Shown here piece by piece: positions 40,245-49,123 of a DNA stretch of 57,628 bases. The DNA is from a virus. Position 1 is the stretch's first letter. Each line of letters begins with the position of its first letter. The stretch is from positions 1-57,628 of IMG/VR virus record IMGVR_UViG_3300048833_000443, one strand, 5' to 3'. The translations under genes and the position numbers were made by a program. The notes under the pieces are model-generated. The model did no database searches. It saw only the letters and a program-made list of their open reading frames with translations, and had not been told where the DNA came from.

Positions 40245-43200
40245 CGTCGCGCGTCCTCTCCGGCGCGGACCGCGCCAGTGAATCGTCCGTAGTTCTTGGT
40301 GATCGACTTGGACACACCGTCGTCGATCGCTCGCTGCAGGTCTTCCACGCCGTAGACGTTGCCGACGATCGTGACGTCGGTCTTGAAGGTGGCAGGCCCA
40401 CCGCCGACCGCGACGTCGCGGGAGATCGGCTGGTACCGCGTAGGCCCGTTCACGAGACCGTTGCGAGCGGCGGTGTACTTGGCCCGCTTCACGACGTCGA
40501 GCCCGTACCAGTCTGCCAGCGTTCGGATGATCGGGATGGATCGCTCAGGTCGTCCGTTCTTGGGAACGAACCCCTCGCCGCCGGTCTCAGGCTCCGCGTA
40601 CTTGTACCGCGTTCCACGTGCGATGTGCGCAGGCGTGACTCCGCCCTTCGCGAACGCGAAGACGTTGCCCCAGCGGCTGCCGACCGTCGCCCTACGAGTG
40701 GCGGCACGCTGGGCGGCTCCATCGTTCGAAGTCACGACACGGATCGTTGCGATGCGTTCCCGGGTCAGTCGTCCGAGGATGCCTTCTGCCTCAGCTTGCC
40801 CAGAGACTTGCACGCGAGCATTCGCTGTGTCGGTTCGTCGTCCCCAGGCTCGCGCCCACCCGGTCAGCGTCTCGAAGTCAAGCTCCGCGATCGCTGTGGC
40901 GACGTCGGCCTGCGCCTCAGGGTGCAGAGCTGCGTACTCCATGAGCTCGCCCTTGATGAACTCCACCTGCTCATCAGCCGACGCAGTCTCCAAGTACGCG
41001 ATCGCAGTCGGGTCCGTGGCGACGATCGACGTGAGGGTCTGGAAGACGCGGGTCGAGGCCTCCGAGAGCTGTGACGTGTCCAGGTTCATGTACGCGGTCC
41101 ACAGCGAGCCGTCCCCGATCAGAGAGACGAGGTACTGCATCTTCCCCTGCGCGTCGAGTGATTCGAAGTACGCCTGCGTCGTGGGGTTCGAGTTCACGTA
41201 CTCGAGTGCGATGTCACGGAGGGTTGCGAACTTCTCAGCAGGGTCTGAGATGTTGGCTGCGACGTCGATGCGAGGATCTGCGTCGGACCACTCGCGGATG
41301 TTCGTGTTGATGCGCTCGAGCTCCTCTCGGAACTCCTTGGCCTTCTTAGCGTCGATCTTGGGATCCACGACCTGGCCGTTGACGCGATTGACGACGATGC
41401 CGTACTCGTCGGCGATCCGCTCAACCTCAGAGATCGAGAGCCCGACCGCAGATGCGATCGACTCGGAGCTCGTGTTGGCGCCTTCCTCCATCGTGAGGAG
41501 CGAGATCTCCATGGCCTTCGCAGCGTCCATGGCGACGGTCTGCGAATCAGACGTCGTGGCGCGGTGCGTGATGCGCGCCATCTCGATGAGTCGACTGTTC
41601 GCCGCGCTCAGAGCAGCTTCGGCTCCGTTCACGAGCTCCATCATGCGCCCGGTGGAGTCAGAGACGATGTCCTCGAGGAGAGCGCCAGCTTCGGCAGGAC
41701 CAGCCGTCAGAGCTCGCTTGACGAAGTTCGGATCGACCCCCATCTGGATCGCCTTGGAGATGTTGTCACCGAACTCCTGCGTGTCCTCGATCGCGGTGTC
41801 GTACCACAGCCGCAGGTTCTTGAAGCCGCCCGTGCCATCCTTCCCGAACTGGGCGATGACATCTTGCGACTTGGTCAGCCCCTTCGCAACCTCGTCCAGG
41901 AAGTCGGTCTCAGCCTTGGCAGCTGCTTCCATCTCCTCCACCGCCAAGTCAGAGAAGGCTTTCATCTCCTGTGAGTTGCGGCCCAGGCGTTCGCCGTGCT
42001 TCTCCAGCGCCTCGTCCGCCTTCAGCAGCATCGTCTCCACCGTCATGAACGACCCACCCAGGTCGATCTTGTTGCGATCGGCGAAGTTGGCAGCCTCGTT
42101 CGCGGTCATCCCGAACGCGTCTGCGAGAAGCTTGGTGTTGTGTCGCAGGACCTCTTCGCGTCGAACGTTCTTGGCCTGCTGCTCCTCGAGCTCCTCGAGG
42201 CGCTTACGAGACTCGGTGATGCCGTTCGACTCCCACGGGTTCGCAAGCTGGCTCAACTCACGCAGCGCGTTGAAGCCGTTGTCGCTACCTGCGAGTTCAC
42301 GCAGCCGGTCGATCTCATCACCCGTTGCCGCGACCGCTTCCTTGACAGACCACAAGCTGTTCGGGTCGATGTTGAGAGCCTCACGGAACTCCTTCGCCCA
42401 GGTCTTGGCCTTCCCCTCCTCGTTCGCCATCGCTCGACCAACACCGACGACTGCGACCGTGAACGCCGCGACAGCAGCCGTGATGGGGGTGAGGCCGGTC
42501 AGCCCGCCGAGTCCTGCGAAGAACTTCCCTGCGCCACCCGCGCCGCTTGCGCCTGCGGCGGCGGCTGCCTCGGTGAACATCAGCTTCGCGAACGCTGCTT
42601 GGTACGCGGCACGCTGCCACAGCGCAGCAAGGGCTGTGAGCCCAGCACCGCCGGCAGACGCCGCCTTCATGACGCCGAGAGTCACGACGACCGCCATGAC
42701 GACGCCGTCGAACCGGTTCGCCATGTCAGCTGCGAACGAGAAGGTCTTCCCAAGCGCGGTGAGCACACCCAGGATCGCCCCACCGGCCATGGTGAGTAGG
42801 AGCTCAGCGGTTGGTGCGATGGCCTCCCACACGTCCTGGGCCGCTTCCCAGAGGTCCTCGAACCCGCTCACCATGTCGTCGACGAACGGCGCGAGAGCCT
42901 CACTCGCGGTGCTCACCATGTTCCCGATGCCCTCACCCAAGGACTTGAGCCCGTCGAGTAGGGACAGGAGCGCGGGCAGCGCTGCGGACCCGATGGAGAT
43001 GGCGCCGGAGTTCAGCCAGTTCACGAAGATCTGCCACTGGTACGACAGCGCCTTCATCTGCTCCTCGAGCGCTTCACGCATCGCGCCTTGGCCTTCGTCG
43101 GCCCTCGCGATCCGCTCACTCGTACGAGCGTAGTTCTCGCCATCGGCTGCCATCAGAGCGAACGCACCACGCGCGGCTCGAACCTCTGGGAAGAGCTCAA

Positions 43201-44059
43201 GGAGTGCCGTGACGTTGCCGCCGGTGGTCTCACGCAGCTTCTCCATGACACCACGGAGTCCGAGTGCTCCGAGAGCAGCCTCACCAGAAGCGTAACCCCA
43301 CTCGGTGAAGGTGGCTCCGAGGGTCTCACTCGGATCGAGCAAGTCGGTGATCAGCCGGTTCAGGCTCGTGCTGGACTCTGCGGTGTTGATGCCGGCGAGA
43401 GTCATGGCCGCCAGAGCGGCGGTCGTCTCTTCGATCGAGATGTTCGCCGCCGCCGCGATGCCAACGTAGTCGCCCAGCTGGTTGGCGAGTTCCTCGAACC
43501 GCATGACGCCCACGTCGACGCCGGCGAACAGGACGTCGCCAACACGCGCGGCTTCGGACGCTGACATGCCGTAGGCGTTCAGCACAGCGACGATCGCCTT
43601 CGACGAAGTCATCGTGTCTGTCAGGCCTGCGGAGGCTGCGACCGCCGAAGCTTCGAGAACGGTCAGCCCTTCGGCGCCCTGGAACCCGGACGAGCTGATC
43701 TCGTACATGCCTTCGGCGAGCTCGTTCGCCGTCTGAGGAAGCGCAAGTGACATCTCTCGAACCGAGTCCGAGAGCTGGTTGAACCCTTCCTCTGAAAGCT
43801 TGGTGATCGAGTTCACGTTCCGCATCAAGCGGTCGAACTCGGTGGCCTTCGCGATCGCATACGCGAACCCTGCTGCGGCAAGGAGCCCGCCGGCCTTGGC
43901 CGCTGTCCCCCAGATCTGCATCGATCGCGAACCAGCGGACCCTGAGGTCGTGACCTTCTTGTTGAAGGAGTCGACGTCGCGGCTCGCAGCCATCAGCACA
44001 CCACGGAGCTGCGTGGCGTTGCCGGTGAGGAGGACGTTGATGTTACGTGATGCGCTCAC
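40241..44059 (-). CDS. Tail tape measure protein
   Basis: A 1272-residue protein. The N-terminal 350 residues match the TP901/phage minor tail family (NELAEGMYEISSSGFQGAE, DYVGIAAAANISIEETTAAL). A central hydrophobic part follows (residues about 430-560), then a long helical region (KKAKEFREELERINTNIREW). Length sets tail length: at about 0.15 nm per residue, roughly 190 nm. GTG start overlaps the stop of the chaperone GT frame (GTGA). Confidence 0.9.
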   Translation of the reverse strand: MSASRNINVLLTGNATQLRGVLMAASRDVDSFNKKVTTSGSAGSRSMQIWGTAAKAGGLLAAAGFAYAIAKATEFDRLMRNVNSITKLSEEGFNQLSDSVREMSLALPQTANELAEGMYEISSSGFQGAEGLTVLEASAVAASAGLTDTMTSSKAIVAVLNAYGMSASEAARVGDVLFAGVDVGVMRFEELANQLGDYVGIAAAANISIEETTAALAAMTLAGINTAESSTSLNRLITDLLDPSETLGATFTEWGYASGEAALGALGLRGVMEKLRETTGGNVTALLELFPEVRAARGAFALMAADGENYARTSERIARADEGQGAMREALEEQMKALSYQWQIFVNWLNSGAISIGSAALPALLSLLDGLKSLGEGIGNMVSTASEALAPFVDDMVSGFEDLWEAAQDVWEAIAPTAELLLTMAGGAILGVLTALGKTFSFAADMANRFDGVVMAVVVTLGVMKAASAGGAGLTALAALWQRAAYQAAFAKLMFTEAAAAAGASGAGGAGKFFAGLGGLTGLTPITAAVAAFTVAVVGVGRAMANEEGKAKTWAKEFREALNIDPNSLWSVKEAVAATGDEIDRLRELAGSDNGFNALRELSQLANPWESNGITESRKRLEELEEQQAKNVRREEVLRHNTKLLADAFGMTANEAANFADRNKIDLGGSFMTVETMLLKADEALEKHGERLGRNSQEMKAFSDLAVEEMEAAAKAETDFLDEVAKGLTKSQDVIAQFGKDGTGGFKNLRLWYDTAIEDTQEFGDNISKAIQMGVDPNFVKRALTAGPAEAGALLEDIVSDSTGRMMELVNGAEAALSAANSRLIEMARITHRATTSDSQTVAMDAAKAMEISLLTMEEGANTSSESIASAVGLSISEVERIADEYGIVVNRVNGQVVDPKIDAKKAKEFREELERINTNIREWSDADPRIDVAANISDPAEKFATLRDIALEYVNSNPTTQAYFESLDAQGKMQYLVSLIGDGSLWTAYMNLDTSQLSEASTRVFQTLTSIVATDPTAIAYLETASADEQVEFIKGELMEYAALHPEAQADVATAIAELDFETLTGWARAWGRRTDTANARVQVSGQAEAEGILGRLTRERIATIRVVTSNDGAAQRAATRRATVGSRWGNVFAFAKGGVTPAHIARGTRYKYAEPETGGEGFVPKNGRPERSIPIIRTLADWYGLDVVKRAKYTAARNGLVNGPTRYQPISRDVAVGGGPATFKTDVTIVGNVYGVEDLQRAIDDGVSKSITKNYGRFTGAVRAGEDARR

Positions 44060-44957
44060 CGCTTACCTCCTTCCTCGGCGTACTGCTCCACCTTGGCGAG
44101 CGCCACGTCCTTCGGGAGCAGCCCCACCTGCGCGCCCTTGGCTTTCGCCATGTCGTTCTCGCGCTCTTCCTCGATGCGCTGACACCCCGGGCAGATGCGG
44201 ACGTCGGCGATGTACGCGTCCTCGTCCGCCGTCCACTCTTCGGACCGCGTCCCGCAACCGGAGCAAGTCTCAGCACGGTAGCGCATGAACGCGAGTGCTT
44301 TGTCTTGGTCATCTTCGCTCCAGCCCAAGAAGGTCGAGTGTGGGACGCCGATCGGGACGCAGTACGCAAGCTGCTCAAGCAGCTCGGGATCGTCCCTCAG
44401 TCTTTTCCCCAGGTGTGGACCCGGCTCGTGCCGCAGACCGCCATGGCGGTCATCCACAACTGCATGAACTCCATCTCAGTCCACTCGTCGAGCATCTCTT
44501 CCAGCTCGTCGATCGACTCGAACCGGGGGCTGACGAGGGTGGCGTGGATCAGCGCCAGCGGAAAGGTCTCCGGGTTGAACTCCGGCTCGGACCCGGGGAG
44601 GCGCTGGTCATCGGGAGCCTTCGCCTGGTGCTCGACGAACTCGGCGATCTGCTCCTCGGTCGGCGGGTGCTGATCCATCAGCTTGCGGTACGTCTTGCGA
44701 CCGACCGCCTGGAACGTCAGGATCTCGCGGGAGGCGTCACGCTTCGCCTCAGCCTCCTTGAGCTGTTCCGCCAGCTCGGTGAGCCGATCGTTGTCGGGGT
44801 GCAGCAGCGCGCGTGCCCGCTTGACCTCCGGCTCCAAGAACGCCACCTCAGCGGAGGCCTCCTCATCGAGGTAGACCGCGAGCTTCTTGGTCGGGCGGGA
44901 CCGCTTCTTGAGCCGATCCTGCGGCTGCTTGCGAGTACGGGTGGTGGACTCTCCCAC
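44056..44957 (-). CDS. Tail assembly chaperone GT, made by -1 frameshifting
   Basis: The upstream G frame (44397-44957) ends just after a slippery heptamer, and a -1 shift joins it to the frame ending at 44056. The downstream part adds about 116 residues with a treble of CxxC pairs (CSGCG, CPGCQ) likely to bind zinc. In lambda-like phages G and GT guide the tape measure during tail assembly. The next gene is the tape measure, as expected. Confidence 0.85.
44397..44957 (-). CDS. Tail assembly chaperone G
   Basis: A 186-residue acidic helical protein, the unshifted product, lying between the tail tube and tape measure genes. It contains a conserved-looking segment ILTFQAVGRKTYRKLMDQHPP, as in many actinophage chaperones. 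Stop TGA at 44397-44399, four bases beyond the slippery site. Confidence 0.85.
   Translation of the reverse strand: MGESTTRTRKQPQDRLKKRSRPTKKLAVYLDEEASAEVAFLEPEVKRARALLHPDNDRLTELAEQLKEAEAKRDASREILTFQAVGRKTYRKLMDQHPPTEEQIAEFVEHQAKAPDDQRLPGSEPEFNPETFPLALIHATLVSPRFESIDELEEMLDEWTEMEFMQLWMTAMAVCGTSRVHTWGKD
44403..44409 (-). other. Programmed -1 frameshift slippery site
   Basis: On the minus strand the heptamer is GGGAAAA read as G GGA AAA in the zero frame; a -1 slip re-pairs both tRNAs as GGG AAA. The zero frame then meets GAC TGA, while the -1 frame continues AGA CTG AGG. Confidence 0.85.
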
Positions 44958-44979
44958 GGTGAACTCCTTCGTCTAACCT

Positions 44980-45042
44980 CGGCCCGATTCCTATGAGTTG
45001 TAGTCCCCCGGGGCGAGCGGGAAACCTCATAGGATCGGACCG
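44980..45042 (-). other. Long inverted repeat between tail tube and chaperone genes
   Basis: Arms of about 17 bases (44980-44997 and 45026-45042; CTATGAG/CTCATAG core, one bulge) enclose a 28-base loop containing CCCCGGG. On the transcript it lies 52 bases after the tail-tube stop and 23 bases before the chaperone start. Candidate attenuator or RNA-processing site that lowers chaperone expression relative to the tube. Confidence 0.65.
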
Positions 45043-45094
45043 AGGATCGACACCCCGGATCGCTGGTCGCTACCGTAGCACGGCAGCGCGATGA

Positions 45095-45562
45095 TCAGGT
45101 CGCAGCCGGGACGACAGCGTTCTGCTCGGGGGTGGCGGTGATGGCGAAGCCGACCATTGCCTGGGCGGGGTTGTTGCCCGTGGTGTACTCGTCGTTGAAC
45201 CCGGTCACCTTGACCGGCCACACCTCACACCGCTTGGTCGGGGTGTCGCCGTAGGGCAGGAGGAGGATGTACCCCTCGGTCCCCTTCGCGAGCGCATCGC
45301 GGATGTCGGAGTTCGTGTCATCGTCGTGGACGGTGAACGAGGAGTCCGCGACCGTGTCCTCGCCGTCGATCTGGCTGGTGAAGCGATCGGCGAGGTTGGG
45401 GGTCGGGATGGGGGAGTTGCTGAGCTGGAAGCCGTTGATCTCGGCGATGGCCGTGCTCAGATCGACGCCGGCGGAGATCTCCGCGCGGCTGGGCGAGTCG
45501 AGGTCAGCCACGTCCGGGAGGAAGTGGACCTTGCTGACACCCCGGCGGAAGAAGCGAGCCAT
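45095..45562 (-). CDS. Major tail tube protein
   Basis: A 155-residue beta-rich protein placed directly upstream of the chaperones. It has typical tail-tube features: an N-terminal region that addresses strand positions (GVSKVHFLPDVADLDSPSRAE), then SSFTVHDDDTNSDIRDAL and a C-terminal VGFAITATPEQ. Tubes of this type stack as hexamers around the tape measure. Confidence 0.85.
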   Translation of the reverse strand: MARFFRRGVSKVHFLPDVADLDSPSRAEISAGVDLSTAIAEINGFQLSNSPIPTPNLADRFTSQIDGEDTVADSSFTVHDDDTNSDIRDALAKGTEGYILLLPYGDTPTKRCEVWPVKVTGFNDEYTTGNNPAQAMVGFAITATPEQNAVVPAAT

Positions 45563-45692
45563 GGTGGCCCTCCTTGTGTTGGTACTGCTGCTGGTGTGGA
45601 CGTCCGTCCCAGGAGTTGGCGTGCCACCGGTCGCTTACGCCTGGGAGCTCGACGCGTTCGGTGACTTCTTGGTGTCCGCTGGGCGTGGTCCC

Positions 45693-45842
45693 TTAGGACC
45701 CGGACGACTTGGCGATCTTCCACCCCTTGCTCTTCCACAGGGTCTCGAAGGACCGGCGGGTCACCTTGGCGGTGCCCTTCGTGGTGGGGTTCTCGATCTC
45801 GATGAACTCGTTGTGATCGGTCTTGGTCGTGGCTTCGGCCAT
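45693..45842 (-). CDS. Small basic protein of the tail region
   Basis: A 49-residue frame (ATG at 45842) with KVTRRSFETLWKSKGWKIA. It lies between the tail terminator and tail tube genes; small proteins at this spot occur in many actinophages without a known function. Its stop overlaps a short hairpin. Confidence 0.6.
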   Translation of the reverse strand: MAEATTKTDHNEFIEIENPTTKGTAKVTRRSFETLWKSKGWKIAKSSGS

Positions 45843-45845
45843 GGG

Positions 45846-46289
45846 TCAGTCTCCTGGTGTGACGGTGATGATGAACCGCTCGGGAATAGTGTAGACCCTG
45901 CGGTCGGAGGGTCCCTCAGGGATCGGCACACTCGGCCCACCGGACGGTGATCGGTCGATCACCTTGTACCCGGCGACCACCGGCCCTGAGACTTGGAACG
46001 CTCCCGAAGGAGACCGGCGCGCGAGCATCGTTCGCCGCACGGCGTCAGACATCCAGCGGGCCTGCTTGACCGTCAGACCGATGGAGTTGACTTGCACGAT
46101 CATCGACGCCATCTCGTCAGGCAGCGAGAGTGAGCCGCTATACGTCGTTCCGTCGATGAAGATCACGACGGCGTAGGGGGCCTTGGCATTCTCCGGACTC
46201 TCGTGGTCGCCGATGTCCTTGCCGGTGCCGGTGCTGAGGATCTCGATGACCCAGTCAACGATCGGGGCGACGTCTTGGATGGAGCTCAT
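45846..46289 (-). CDS. Tail terminator protein (putative)
   Basis: A 147-residue alpha/beta protein: N-terminal helix (VAPIVDWVIEIL), strands (APYAVVIFIDGT), long helix (QARWMSDAVRRTML). This pattern and the position just before the tail tube match tail terminators of lambda gpU/HK97 gp10-neighbour type. ATG overlaps the upstream stop. Confidence 0.65.
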   Translation of the reverse strand: MSSIQDVAPIVDWVIEILSTGTGKDIGDHESPENAKAPYAVVIFIDGTTYSGSLSLPDEMASMIVQVNSIGLTVKQARWMSDAVRRTMLARRSPSGAFQVSGPVVAGYKVIDRSPSGGPSVPIPEGPSDRRVYTIPERFIITVTPGD

Positions 46290-46690
46290 AGCCGCGTCAC
46301 CGCCAGTCCGACAGCGCGCTCGTAGCGGGGCATGATCTCCTCCACAGCCGGCCACACGTGCGGGAACGGCGGCTGGTCGTAGGCACGGCCGAGCGAGTCG
46401 ATCCCGGTGAAGCCGAACTCGAGCCGACGGCCCTGCGGCTTGCTGGTGCCAACGTCTCCGACCAGAGCTCCAGCTTCGGTGTAGTAGCGCACGTTCCAGC
46501 TACGGCGGTAGTCGCCGGTCGGGGCGTTCGGTCCAGGTCGTCCGGAGGCCTTCGCTTGCACACGTGTTTGCAAGAGTTGCGAGTACGTGCGGGTGACCTC
46601 GTTGACACGAGGCTGCACCTCGACCGCTGCGACTCGAGCAGCGGACGCCAGCTCCTTCGCACCCTGCGCGACGACTCTCGTGAGAATCAC
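46286..46690 (-). CDS. Neck/tail completion protein (HK97 gp10-like)
   Basis: A 134-residue protein with an N-terminal helix and the segment PTGDYRRSWNVRYY, then RRLEFGFTG and PPFPHVWPAVEE, typical of HK97 gp10-like neck proteins. GTG start overlaps the upstream stop (GTGA). Confidence 0.75.
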   Translation of the reverse strand: MILTRVVAQGAKELASAARVAAVEVQPRVNEVTRTYSQLLQTRVQAKASGRPGPNAPTGDYRRSWNVRYYTEAGALVGDVGTSKPQGRRLEFGFTGIDSLGRAYDQPPFPHVWPAVEEIMPRYERAVGLAVTRL

Positions 46691-47130
46691 CGAACCAGCT
46701 CCCCGTGGAGCGTTCGCTGAATCAGCATCGTCTTGGAGAACGAGTCGACGATCGTGTACTCCTGATCGACCAGCTGCGGATCACGTAGGGATGACACGAC
46801 GCGAAGGATCGAGCCCAGCGGGACGGTCGGTGCGTCCCATGGGATGTCGATCCGACTCTCAGACATCACGAGCGGCTCGTCGCCACGCTCGCCGCTGTAT
46901 CCGGTGCCAGGCGTACGCGAGATCCGACAGCGTCCTTCCAGCAGCCGATCGCTGTCCCCCAGGGTGTCAGGCCCGTAGACGATCGTGCTCGGCGGACGAA
47001 CGAGGTCCCCGGTGTCGGGGTCCAGGACGCCGGTCGAGGCCGGAGCGAACGTGATCACGCACACGTCACTCATCAGCTCGAACACCGCGTCACGCGCCGG
47101 TCCGAGGTCCGGCCCCGTCTCAACCGCCAC
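46687..47130 (-). CDS. Head-tail stopper (DUF6093-like)
   Basis: A 147-residue beta-rich protein with RCRISRTPGTG, SRIDIPWDAPTVPLGSILRV and a C-terminal strand pair, as in the DUF6093/head-closure group of actinophages. GTG start, overlapping the preceding gene by 11 bases. Confidence 0.65.
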   Translation of the reverse strand: MAVETGPDLGPARDAVFELMSDVCVITFAPASTGVLDPDTGDLVRPPSTIVYGPDTLGDSDRLLEGRCRISRTPGTGYSGERGDEPLVMSESRIDIPWDAPTVPLGSILRVVSSLRDPQLVDQEYTIVDSFSKTMLIQRTLHGELVR

Positions 47131-47473
47131 TGAGGTACTCCTTCAGGACAGCGATCGTCGCCTCGACCGGGTTCATCCCATCGAGCGTGTCCGGCCGGTC
47201 CAAGACCTCGCGAGTCAGGGCCTCCACGTCGATGCCACCAAGCCAGGCACTCATCGCTTCCGCGCCAGACTCCGCCGGCGTCACGACGACGACGCCCTTG
47301 CCTTCGATGGTGCCGCCAGTATGAGAGAGCTCGAGGATCAAGCGTGGAGGGTTGTTGCCTTCCGCGTCCCACACGGCGCGGTAGACGTTCTTTGTGACGT
47401 CCGCGCCGTTCACGACGACGCTGGCACGCAGCCCGTCGTGCTCGATCTTGAAGTCTGCCAACTCTGCGTCCAC
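47120..47473 (-). CDS. Hypothetical protein of the connector region
   Basis: A 117-residue protein with a beta-sandwich-like N-terminal part (FKIEHDGLRASVVVNGADVT, PPRLILELSHTG). Unassigned; its place between the MuF-like protein and the stopper suggests a virion or connector component. GTG start with AGGAG upstream. Confidence 0.6.
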   Translation of the reverse strand: MDAELADFKIEHDGLRASVVVNGADVTKNVYRAVWDAEGNNPPRLILELSHTGGTIEGKGVVVVTPAESGAEAMSAWLGGIDVEALTREVLDRPDTLDGMNPVEATIAVLKEYLSGG

Positions 47474-47476
47474 GGG

Positions 47477-48367
47477 TCATCTGCTCCTTGAGACTCGGCG
47501 GCGGCGTGCCGCCCGGCGCGCCTGCGCCTGTCGTCGTGCTGCATCCTGCGCGGCTTGCGCCCGCGTCTGCGATGGAGACACGCTACCACGTGCCTTGCGA
47601 GCGTCGGCAGCGGAGCGCAAGTCCGGTCGTGGACCGAAACCGCGTCGGCAGTTCGGATGCGACAGCGGGTGGCTCTGCGCCTCGGCCGCCGTGACGATCC
47701 TACCCAGGGCCTGCGCCGGGTCGCTGTGCGCGATCCAGCCGCAACCCGGGCCGTCGAACACCTCGAAGTACAGCGTCCCGTTCTCGACGGCGAAGTTGAT
47801 GGTGCCATCGTTGTACGCGACGCCCGTCTTGGTTCGGATGGCCATCTCAGCGTACTCACCGAGCCCGTGGCGCGCTCCGTTGCGGTACGTGATGGCGGCG
47901 ATCCCATTGTCCGCGAGGTCCTTCGCCAACGCAGCTGCCTGGCGCTGTGCGGTGTCGTCGATCGTTGCGCGGAGAGCACGCAGCTTCGCCGACTTGCGAA
48001 TGAACGTCTTCACGTCCCTACGAACGTACCGCGTTGCGCTCAGGAGATCATCGTACAGGTCCACGGCGTGGCGCTTGAACGCTTCCTCGTGGAAGTTGGT
48101 CCACGTGAACTCACCCAGTGAAGCGGCGGTGGCCCCGGCCTCGTAGACACCAGGCATGACGTCGCGGATCCAGGTTGCGGTCGCCGCGTCGAGGTTGTCG
48201 AGCTGGAGCTCAACGATCCGTTGGAAGCGCAGGAGTCGAGCTCGCTGCGCCTCGCGACGAGGGTCAGCGACGATCCGCTGCTGCTGCTCGGAGATGAGCT
48301 GCCACACCGATCGGTACGCGGCTCGCAGGTCCTCGGACGCCGCTGCAGCCTCTCCGGCGCTGGCCAT
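47477..48367 (-). CDS. MuF-like minor head protein
   Basis: A 296-residue protein: helical N-terminal 180 residues, then the Mu gpF-type domain with GWIAHSDP and the conserved SHPNCRRGFGPRPD. A basic Ala/Arg-rich tail ends the chain. MuF proteins are capsid-associated and often ejected. Located after the major capsid gene rather than before it. Confidence 0.8.
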   Translation of the reverse strand: MASAGEAAAASEDLRAAYRSVWQLISEQQQRIVADPRREAQRARLLRFQRIVELQLDNLDAATATWIRDVMPGVYEAGATAASLGEFTWTNFHEEAFKRHAVDLYDDLLSATRYVRRDVKTFIRKSAKLRALRATIDDTAQRQAAALAKDLADNGIAAITYRNGARHGLGEYAEMAIRTKTGVAYNDGTINFAVENGTLYFEVFDGPGCGWIAHSDPAQALGRIVTAAEAQSHPLSHPNCRRGFGPRPDLRSAADARKARGSVSPSQTRAQAAQDAARRQAQARRAARRRRVSRSR

Positions 48368-48370
48368 GCC

Positions 48371-48706
48371 CTACCGCCGAGCTCCTCGGCGAACGAGCTG
48401 CTGCGTGCCACTGGTGCTCGACGACGGATCGACGAGAACGAGGGCCTCGTTGTACCCGTTCAGCTCAGCAAGCTGGCGCTCGAGGCTGGTGATGTTGCTG
48501 GCCGTGGACTGTGAGTAGTCCCCGGCGACAGCGAACTGCGACGGCTCCGCCTGCAGCTTCGCGAGGCGCTTGCGCAGGACGGACACCACGACAGCCTTCG
48601 GGCTGCCGACTCGGTCGAAGATCTCGTGGAGATCGTCGTCGGTCGGAGGCGTCTTGTCCGAGATCCAGTCGCGGACCGTCGCAAGCTGCCCGGAGGTGAG
48701 GGTCAC
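48371..48706 (-). CDS. Hypothetical protein of the connector region
   Basis: A 111-residue protein with two helices (RDWISDKTPPTDDDLHEIFD, ASNITSLERQLAELNGY). GTG start overlapping the upstream stop. Possibly a head-tail adaptor; not assignable. Confidence 0.6.
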   Translation of the reverse strand: MTLTSGQLATVRDWISDKTPPTDDDLHEIFDRVGSPKAVVVSVLRKRLAKLQAEPSQFAVAGDYSQSTASNITSLERQLAELNGYNEALVLVDPSSSTSGTQQLVRRGARR

Positions 48707-49044
48707 GACCGCAGCTCCTCAGCTCGATGGCGGATCGCGGCGAGGATCACCGCGTCGCTGGCGTCGGTTGGGAAGTGCTCGCCTGCGACGAGCTGCAGCC
48801 CGTTCGCGATGAAGAGCAGCTCGTCACGAGTGCTGGACTCGGAGGCGCCGGTCATCAGAGCGAGCATGTCGTTGCTGGTTGGGCCGGCGGTCACGTCCGC
48901 AGACTCGTTGGGTTCATCGCCTTCCCACACGCCCGGCATGGTGATCAGCGCCACGGCCCACTCCGGAACGTCATCGTCGGGGCCGAAGGTGACGGGCAAG
49001 AGGGTCGACGGGTCTCGGACCACCACGTGCGTTCGAAGCTTCAT
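48703..49044 (-). CDS. Hypothetical protein of the head region
   Basis: A 113-residue protein: a beta-rich first third (HVVVRDPSTLLPVTFGPDDDVPEW) and a helical acidic remainder. The first gene after the major capsid; AAGGAAAG stands before its ATG. Probably a connector or small head protein. Confidence 0.6.
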   Translation of the reverse strand: MKLRTHVVVRDPSTLLPVTFGPDDDVPEWAVALITMPGVWEGDEPNESADVTAGPTSNDMLALMTGASESSTRDELLFIANGLQLVAGEHFPTDASDAVILAAIRHRAEELRS

Positions 49045-49080
49045 CGTCTTTCGTCTTTCCTTAGGAGTAGAAGAGCTGGT

Positions 49081-49104
49081 GGCCGGGGCCCGAAGGCCCC
49101 GGCC
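49081..49104 (-). terminator. Terminator-like hairpin after the major capsid gene
   Basis: Perfect 10-bp stem (GGCCGGGGCC with complement) closed by a UUCG loop on the transcript, 20 bases after the capsid stop. Likely a partial terminator or an mRNA stabiliser that sets capsid expression above downstream genes. Confidence 0.7.
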
Positions 49105-49123
49105 GGTCCGCTGCCCAGCGGGA

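Noticed and set aside
40359-43133. 924-residue open frame on the plus strand
   Set aside because: It lies wholly opposite the tape measure gene, has Ser/Ala-rich low-complexity composition and no domain; a typical antisense frame in high-GC DNA.
45560-45692. Plus-strand frame starting like a signal peptide (MVALLVLVLLLVW)
   Set aside because: No ribosome site, rest of the frame is low complexity, and it is antisense to the gap between tail genes. A chance product of the leader sequence.
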